A stretch of DNA of 64,000 nt from Viridilinea sp964592425 (lineage in GTDB: Bacteria; Chloroflexota; Chloroflexia; Chloroflexales; Chloroflexaceae). The translations under genes were made by a program, and so were the position numbers. The notes below the pieces were generated by a model. That model ran no database searches. It worked only from the letters and a program-made list of their open reading frames with translations, and was not told the origin of the DNA. The stretch covers positions 120,480 to 184,479 of the forward strand of contig CAZQCG010000004.1 in NCBI GenBank assembly GCA_964592425.1. Direction: 5' to 3'. Within the stretch, counting starts at the first letter, position 1, and every line of letters starts with the position of its first letter. Below are positions 59,087-64,000 of the stretch, piece by piece.

Positions 59087-60814
59087 ATGGATTATGCCCT
59101 TGAGCGCTTTAGCTTCGAGGTACACCAGGTTCTGCTTGCGACCGGACGCATCCCTGAGGCTCTGATCGAGCTAACCACCCCGAAGCCAAATATCCCCGCC
59201 GATCTGGCCTTTCCCGCCTTCCGCGCCGCGAAGGAACTGGGCCTCAGCGCGCCCACTCTGGCTGCCGAGTTGGCGACAGCGATCCGCCTGCCTCCCACAA
59301 GCCTGATTGCTGCAGTCAGCGCCACCGGCCCCTTCCTCAACTTCAGCCTACACCCTGCACGCCTGGCAAACCAGGTGCTGGCTACCATCAACGAGCTTGG
59401 TCTGCGCTACGGCACTCAGACCGACGGTGTCGGGCAGCCGATCGTTGTGGATTACTCTGCACCGAACATCGCCAAGCGGATGCACGTCGGCCATATCCGC
59501 TCGACCATCATCGGCCAGGCCATCGTCAACCTCTACCGCGCCCTTGGCTATCCCGTCATCGGAGATAACCACCTGGGTGACTGGGGCAAACAATTTGGGG
59601 TGGTGCTCGCCGCCATTGAGCATGAGGGTAAGCCTGCGGCGGTCGGCGAGGCTGCGCTTGAAGCCCTCGAGTTGCAGTATGCACGCTATGCCGCTGCGAT
59701 GCAGGCCGACCCGGCCCTCGACGAGCGCGCCCGCGAGTGGTCATTGCGCCTCGAACAGGGCGATCCGCAGGCCCGTGAGCTCTGGCAATGGAGTGTTGAC
59801 CTGACTATGGCCGCTGCCGAACGCAACTATGCCCGCCTCGGTGTGCGGATCGACCATGCCTATGGCGAAAGCTTCTATGAGTCAATGCTTGCCGGGGTTA
59901 TCCAGGATGCCCTTGCGGCCAGGGTAGCCTTCCGTGATGAAGGCGGCGCAGTGGTGGTCGAAAACCTTGAGCGCCTGCCGACCTTTCTACTCCAGCGCAG
60001 CGATGGCGGCACCCTCTATATGACCCGCGATATGGCAACGGTGCTCTTTCGCATCCGTGAATTCCAGCCTGCGCGCATCATCTATGTGGTCGGCGAGCCC
60101 CAGTCGTTGCACCTGCGTCAGCTCTTCGCCCTGGTGCGGGCGGCTGGCTATAGCGCTGGGGTTGAACTGGTACATGTCTCCTTCGGTACCGTCTTTGATA
60201 CGGAGGGCCAGCCCCTCTCGACCCGCCGCGGTAATATGGTCTACCTCGAAGCGCTGCTTGATGAGGCCGTAAGCCGGGCGCGCGCCGTGGTCGAACGTAA
60301 GAACCCCGAGTTGCCCGAAGCGGAGAAGGCCGCCGTGGCCGAAGCGGTTGGAGTCGGCGCAGTGATCTACAATGACCTCTACCAGGATCCGCGCCGTAAC
60401 CTCTCGCTTGATTGGGAGCGCATGCTGGCCACTGAAGGCAACAGTGCGACCTACCTGCAGTACAGCTATGCCCGCTGCCGCTCCATCTTACGGCGCGCCG
60501 CCGAGGATGGCGGGCCTGGTTCCGACATCGACCCGGCCCTGCTGAGCCACCCCTCTGAGTTACGCCTGATCAAGCACCTGGCCCGTCTGCCTGAGGCCAT
60601 CCGTGAGGCCGCCGCCCGTTACGCCCCCTTCGTTGTCGCCGAGTGGTGCTACACGACCGCTCGTGAGTTCGGCACCTTCTTTGAGCAATGCCCCGTGCTG
60701 CGGGCCGAAACAGCACCGCTGCGGGCTGCTCGCCTGAGTCTGGTGGCCGCCACGGCGACCGCGCTCAAAGCTGGCTTGACTCTCCTTGGCATTACTGCCC
60801 CTGAGCGCATGTAG
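59087..60814 (+). CDS. argS: Arginyl-tRNA synthetase
   Basis: A 575-aa class Ia synthetase charging tRNA-Arg. The N-terminal Add-1 domain is followed by VVDYSAPNIAKRMHVGHIRSTIIGQAI, whose HVGH is the HIGH motif, then NHLGDWGKQFGVV. The C-terminal part has FGTVFDTEGQPLSTRRGNMVYLEALLDEA, where LSTRRGN replaces the KMSKS motif as usual for ArgRS, and ends with the DALR domain (LRAARLSLVAATATALKAGLTLLGITAPERM). The start MDYALERFSF at 59087 follows GGAGAG. The HAD gene begins 9 bp after the stop, so they are likely co-transcribed. Confidence 0.97.
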   Translation: MDYALERFSFEVHQVLLATGRIPEALIELTTPKPNIPADLAFPAFRAAKELGLSAPTLAAELATAIRLPPTSLIAAVSATGPFLNFSLHPARLANQVLATINELGLRYGTQTDGVGQPIVVDYSAPNIAKRMHVGHIRSTIIGQAIVNLYRALGYPVIGDNHLGDWGKQFGVVLAAIEHEGKPAAVGEAALEALELQYARYAAAMQADPALDERAREWSLRLEQGDPQARELWQWSVDLTMAAAERNYARLGVRIDHAYGESFYESMLAGVIQDALAARVAFRDEGGAVVVENLERLPTFLLQRSDGGTLYMTRDMATVLFRIREFQPARIIYVVGEPQSLHLRQLFALVRAAGYSAGVELVHVSFGTVFDTEGQPLSTRRGNMVYLEALLDEAVSRARAVVERKNPELPEAEKAAVAEAVGVGAVIYNDLYQDPRRNLSLDWERMLATEGNSATYLQYSYARCRSILRRAAEDGGPGSDIDPALLSHPSELRLIKHLARLPEAIREAAARYAPFVVAEWCYTTAREFGTFFEQCPVLRAETAPLRAARLSLVAATATALKAGLTLLGITAPERM

Positions 60815-60823
60815 TAACCTCCT

Positions 60824-61621
60824 ATGTTTGCCTTCCAGACGATCGCAGCCGTGCTCTTCGATATGGACGGGGTGCTCTACCGTGGCCAACAGGTATTGGC
60901 TGGCGTCAGCGAGTTGCTTGATCTGCTTACCGAGCGCGGGATCGGCTACGCCTGTATCACCAACAACGCCTCGCTGACCCCGGCCCAGTACGAGCAGAAG
61001 TTGGCGGCGATGGGTATAGCCATGCCCACCTGGCGCGTGATCACCTCGGCGATTGCCACCAGTAGCTACCTACGGGCAACCTACCCCCAGGGTACGCGGG
61101 TGTTGATCGTGGGCATGGACGGCCTGCGCGAGGCCCTGCTGGCCGACGGCTACTTTGTCGAAGATCCCCAGCAACCAGAGTTGGTCGTGCAGGGGGCCGA
61201 TTTTGCCCTCACCTACGCCACCCTTCGCCAGGCCACCCTGGCGATCCGCCGGGGGGCCACCTTTGTGGCCACTAACCCCGACCGCACCTTCCCCTCCGAA
61301 GAGGGCCTCATCCCCGGGGCCGGGGCCGTCACCGCAGCCCTGGTTGCCGCCACCGACGTCATCCCCCTGGTGATTGGCAAACCCGCCCCCACGATGTTCC
61401 ACGTCGCCGCCACGCTACTACAGGCCGCCCCTGCCAACACCCTGGTGATCGGCGACCGCCTCGATACCGACATCGCCGGGGCCAGCGCCGCCGGTATGCC
61501 CTCCGCCCTGATTTTGACCGGGGTCAGCACCCGCGCCGAGGCAGCCATTGGCCCACTGCGCCCAACTCTGGTCGTCGAAGACCTCCCAGCGTTGCTCAAG
61601 CTCTGGCGAGTAACCGCTTAA
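60824..61621 (+). CDS. HAD-IIA family phosphatase (NagD/PGP-like)
   Basis: A 265-aa HAD hydrolase with a C2 cap. Catalytic Asp pair in AAVLFDMDGVLYRGQQV, motif II in YACITNNASLTP, and motif III-IV in IGKPAPTMF and LVIGDRLDTDIAGASAAGM. GATFVATNPDRTFPSEEGLIPGAGAV is typical of the 4-nitrophenylphosphatase/NagD group. It dephosphorylates a sugar phosphate, nucleotide or 2-phosphoglycolate; not decidable. Ribosome site unclear. Confidence 0.92.
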   Translation: MFAFQTIAAVLFDMDGVLYRGQQVLAGVSELLDLLTERGIGYACITNNASLTPAQYEQKLAAMGIAMPTWRVITSAIATSSYLRATYPQGTRVLIVGMDGLREALLADGYFVEDPQQPELVVQGADFALTYATLRQATLAIRRGATFVATNPDRTFPSEEGLIPGAGAVTAALVAATDVIPLVIGKPAPTMFHVAATLLQAAPANTLVIGDRLDTDIAGASAAGMPSALILTGVSTRAEAAIGPLRPTLVVEDLPALLKLWRVTA

Positions 61622-61663
61622 GGCCAATCCATAGTTCTATGCCTTGCGCTTGCACTGATACCT

Positions 61664-62533
61664 ATGGCACTCCTTGTCGTTTATGATCGGCATGCCGTCT
61701 TTTACATGCTCTGTGAGTGGAGCGTGCGTCAACTCCATGATGAGCTCAAGGCGGGTCGTTTCGGCGTCCACCTACTGCATACCCAGACCACCGAGCTTGA
61801 GGGCCTGCTGACGGCGTGGCTCCAGCGGGCGCTCGGGCCAATGGCCCTCCGCGACGCAATGCTAGTTGACCCGGCCCGTGGCCGGCGGGTCTTCGCTCTA
61901 CTCTGCATGGCGCTGACCACAGCGCAGGCCAGGCTGCCGAAGGATCTGGCTGCCACACTGCCCATCGGTGCTGATCTCATAAGCCCACCGGCCGCTTTCG
62001 CCCGCCATCCGGCCCTGCTCAACCTGGCCCGACAGGCTGCCGCCGATAATTTGAGCCTGGGTGTGCTTGCCAGCGAGGGCGATTTCCCGCTGCCCGACCA
62101 GCTTGAAGCCCTGAGTTTACCCCTACCGCGCACGTTCTACCACGACCGACGACCCGGCTTCGAACCACCGGTCGGCTGGCGGCGCGGCCTGGCTGTGCTC
62201 TGCGCCATCAGCGGAGTGGCCCTGCTGGTTGGTCCGCTGCTGTTTGGGCAGATCCCTGTGCATCCGGCCGGCCCCCCCCTGGCCCTGATCACCCTGGCCC
62301 TCTTGATCGGCATCAAGGCCAGCTGGGCTGGCTTTATCGGTGCACTCTGCATCTGGCTGGTTGCCAACCTACCCGGATTCCGCCATGGTGCCACGTTGCA
62401 GATCATACTCTGGCCCGCTCTGCCGCTGATGGGCATCGGCATGCTGCTCTTACTGTTCGACCGGCGTGTACGTGGGCTGTTGGCCTGGCTCCAGCGCCAA
62501 TTACGGCCTGGACACCAGGATCAGGCCAGCTGA
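61664..62533 (+). CDS. Unrecognised protein: soluble N-terminal half, four-span C-terminal half
   Basis: A 289-aa protein of no family that I recognise. Residues 1-170 look soluble (MALLVVYDRHAVFYMLCEWS; many Leu/Ala helices; LSLGVLASEGDFPLPDQLEAL). Residues about 174-265 hold four hydrophobic segments (AVLCAISGVALLVGPLLFG; LALITLALLIGI; GFIGALCIWLVANL; LPLMGIGMLLLLF). A basic tail ends the chain. Codon use looks like its neighbours. It lies 42 bp after the HAD gene and 48 bp before the carbonic anhydrase on the same strand. Confidence 0.65.
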   Translation: MALLVVYDRHAVFYMLCEWSVRQLHDELKAGRFGVHLLHTQTTELEGLLTAWLQRALGPMALRDAMLVDPARGRRVFALLCMALTTAQARLPKDLAATLPIGADLISPPAAFARHPALLNLARQAAADNLSLGVLASEGDFPLPDQLEALSLPLPRTFYHDRRPGFEPPVGWRRGLAVLCAISGVALLVGPLLFGQIPVHPAGPPLALITLALLIGIKASWAGFIGALCIWLVANLPGFRHGATLQIILWPALPLMGIGMLLLLFDRRVRGLLAWLQRQLRPGHQDQAS

Positions 62534-62581
62534 AGCGAGGGTTCCGCCCCTCTGAACAAAGGACGCGGTGGGAGAATCACT

Positions 62582-63226
62582 ATGGACGAAGTTGCACAAT
62601 TGCTGGTCAACAATCAAGCCTGGGCCGCAAGCATGGTTGACGAGGATCCGAATTTCTTTCAGCGGCTTACCACCCAGCAAAAGCCGGACTACCTATGGAT
62701 CGGCTGCTCAGACAGCCGAGTACCTTCAACCCAACTGGTCGGCCTGCTGCCGGGCCAGATGTTCGTCCATCGCAATGTGGCCAACCTGGTTGTTCACTCC
62801 GATCTCAACTGTCTCGCCGTACTCCAATACGGGGTCGATGTACTGCGTATCCGCCACATCATCGTATGCGGCCATTACGGTTGTAGCGGGGTTTATGCCG
62901 CCCTCCACAGCCACAGCTATGGCCTGGTCGATAACTGGCTACGCCATGTCCAGGACGTGCGCAATAAATATGCCAACCTGCTTGACGCCTGTGCCAACGA
63001 CGATCACCGCATGGCCCGCCTCTGCGAACTGAACGTGATCGAGCAGGTGGTCAATATGTGTCAGACCACAATGGTGCAAACGGCATGGGAGCGTGGGCAG
63101 GGCCTGAGTGTCCATGGCTGGATCTATGGCCTGGCCAACGGGCTGCTGCGCGATATCGGCATCACCATCACCAACCCCGATCATCTCGCCGAACAGTATG
63201 CCTGCGCCCTCAAACGGATATCCTGA
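62582..63226 (+). CDS. can: Beta-class carbonic anhydrase
   Basis: A 214-aa zinc enzyme interconverting CO2 and bicarbonate. Zinc ligands and catalytic dyad are complete: Cys42, Asp44 and Arg46 in WIGCSDSRVPSTQLVGLLPG, His98 and Cys101 in IIVCGHYGCSGV. FVHRNVANLVVHSDLNCLAVLQYGVDVL is also typical. GGGAG lies 8 nt before the ATG. Bicarbonate supply for biotin-dependent carboxylases (accC here) fits a carbon-fixing phototroph. Confidence 0.96.
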   Translation: MDEVAQLLVNNQAWAASMVDEDPNFFQRLTTQQKPDYLWIGCSDSRVPSTQLVGLLPGQMFVHRNVANLVVHSDLNCLAVLQYGVDVLRIRHIIVCGHYGCSGVYAALHSHSYGLVDNWLRHVQDVRNKYANLLDACANDDHRMARLCELNVIEQVVNMCQTTMVQTAWERGQGLSVHGWIYGLANGLLRDIGITITNPDHLAEQYACALKRIS

Positions 63227-63267
63227 TTCGCAAGACACAAGCACATGTAGCTTGGGAAGAGTCTCGC

Positions 63268-63284
63268 AGAGGGTAAAGCCCTCT
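63268..63284. repeat. Small hairpin between convergent genes
   Basis: AGAGGG/CCCTCT with a 5-nt loop, beside a run of six A on the plus strand. On the minus strand the matching U-run comes before rather than after the stem, so it is at best a weak terminator. Confidence 0.3.
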
Positions 63285-63312
63285 CCGAAAAAATTCATCC
63301 CAGCTGATAGGC

Positions 63313-63687
63313 TTAAAACTGTTGGCCAAGCAGATCCGTGATCGTGCTCATCAGGAGTGTAAAATCGATCGGTTTGGCCACAAAGGCATCACAGCCAGCA
63401 TGCAGCGCCTGGTTACGCTCATCGTCGAGCACATAGGCGGTCAGGGCCACGATCGGGATACGGGCACTCTCTGGGCGCGCCCGTAAGCGCTGGGTCGTCT
63501 GCCAGCCGTTCAGCTTGGGCAAGCCCATATCCATCAAGATCAGATCGGGCCGGTAGTCGCTAACCTTCAGCAAGGCTTCAATGCCATCGACCACCGTCAC
63601 CACCTCAAAGCCTGATCGGCTGAGGTAGTTCCGTAAGATCTCTCGGATCGCCTCGTTGTCCTCCACGACGAGAATCCGAGTTTTCAT
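63313..63687 (-). CDS. Single-domain response regulator (DivK/CheY-like)
   Basis: A 124-aa receiver without output domain. Acidic pocket in RILVVEDNEAIREIL, phospho-acceptor Asp53 in LILMDMGLPKLNGW, Thr in IVALTAYVLDDE, and Lys105 in DAFVAKPIDF. The start follows GGAGGG. In similar bacteria such proteins often lie beside hybrid kinases; a broken receiver domain overlaps its 5' end here. Output partner unknown. Confidence 0.95.
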   Translation of the reverse strand: MKTRILVVEDNEAIREILRNYLSRSGFEVVTVVDGIEALLKVSDYRPDLILMDMGLPKLNGWQTTQRLRARPESARIPIVALTAYVLDDERNQALHAGCDAFVAKPIDFTLLMSTITDLLGQQF

Positions 63688-63955
63688 ACACCCTCCCTGC
63701 TGTTCGCAGCTTGCGCTGCCACTCGATCAGCGCCCAGGTACTTCGTACCAGATCCTCGCCGTGGAACGTCCCTTTGCGCAACACCTGCTCAACCGAGCGG
63801 TTCAACTCCGCAAGCTCCTCGGGACTCAATTCGCGGGCGGTGACAACCAGGATCGGCAGAGTGTCGCCAGCGGGCATCGTGCGGAGCCGACTGATCAGCG
63901 TGATGCCATCCATAACAGGGAGCATCAGATCGATAATCGCCAGGTCAGGTGACCG
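63605..63955 (-). pseudogene. Truncated C-terminal receiver domain of a hybrid kinase
   Basis: The frame reads RSPDLAIIDLMLPVMDGITLISRLR (phospho-Asp in IIDLMLP), then PILVVTARELSPEELAELNRSVEQVLRKGTFHGEDLV, the style of a receiver at the end of hybrid kinases. The first third of the domain is missing: an in-frame TAA stands at 63956-63958, and the 42 bases beyond it read NWPPEGLAEVVPKP, which is not receiver sequence. It also overruns the next gene by 83 bp. A decayed or interrupted gene at the window edge; a sequence error is possible. Confidence 0.6.
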
Positions 63956-64000
63956 TTAGGGTTTGGGGACTACTTCTGCCAGGCCCTCCGGGGGCCAGTT

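Noticed and set aside
1..64000. CRISPR arrays, tRNA or rRNA genes
   Set aside because: No regularly spaced repeats were seen, and no cloverleaf or GTTCGA-type T-loop in a plausible setting, nor any rRNA core sequence.

Overview
The window reads as a chromosome segment of a filamentous anoxygenic phototroph of the Chloroflexales (Chloroflexota). The left edge carries separate, adjacent pufL and pufM genes for a type II photosynthetic reaction centre. As I recall the families, Chloroflexus/Oscillochloris-type lineages keep L and M apart, while Roseiflexus fuses them, so this is more likely a Chloroflexus-, Oscillochloris- or Chloroploca-like organism than a Roseiflexus. A coenzyme-B12-type methylmalonyl-CoA mutase large chain, biotin carboxylase and a beta carbonic anhydrase fit a CO2-fixing phototroph of this group, but do not prove a pathway. 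Species was not determined. No rRNA, tRNA, CRISPR array, transposase, integrase or phage gene was recognised.

Layout. 1-1.9 kb: pufL-pufM on the minus strand behind a near-consensus promoter. 1.9-18.5 kb: a minus-strand envelope/exopolysaccharide region. It holds GT-C-type membrane proteins, GT4 and GT2 glycosyltransferases, a flippase-like integral membrane protein, an O-antigen-ligase-type polymerase, a Wzz-like chain-length protein, a WbaP-type initiating phosphotransferase, a WecG/TagA glycosyltransferase, a decayed GDP-mannose 3,5-epimerase, a secreted glycoside-hydrolase-like protein, RmlC and a fused ATP sulfurylase/APS kinase. 18.7-24.7 kb: a complete Liv-type ABC importer (K-G-F-H-M) translationally coupled to a C69/secernin-type N-terminal-nucleophile hydrolase, behind a structured leader. 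25-31 kb: sugar-isomerase-like TIM barrel, aroQ, lipB, an FAD oxidoreductase, an M16 peptidase and a GAF/PAS sensor. 31.4-34.6 kb: a class A penicillin-binding protein with PASTA and proline-rich tail. 34.6-37 kb: palindrome-rich intergenic DNA around the mutase gene.

37-52 kb: mixed metabolism (deazaflavin-type oxidoreductase, MTHFR-like protein, acyl-CoA synthetase, TerB protein, M14 carboxypeptidase, EF-P, cysteine hydrolase, LysJ/ArgD aminotransferase, Ppx/GppA, NrdR), then a lipid-synthesis block (Mrr-like membrane protein, fabG, accC, nusB, acpP) closed by a strong terminator. 52-58.8 kb: a signalling block (histidine kinase/OmpR-type regulator pair, receiver-kinase hybrid, large cache-HAMP-GAF kinase). 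59-64 kb: argS, HAD-IIA phosphatase, an unrecognised membrane protein, carbonic anhydrase, a single-domain response regulator and a broken receiver domain at the right edge.

Most of the window is ordinary core and accessory metabolism; I did not find a clear new defence or mobile system. The most rewarding details are the half-deleted epimerase whose remains supply the start of the next gene, a 162-bp nested-palindrome element with perfect 14-bp ends, a perfect 36-bp palindrome, an EF-P with Asn at the position-34 tip, a repeat module shared by two unrelated secreted enzymes, and a sulfate-activating enzyme inside a polysaccharide cluster. Many genes have sigma-70-type promoters with an extended -10 (TGCTACAAT-like).
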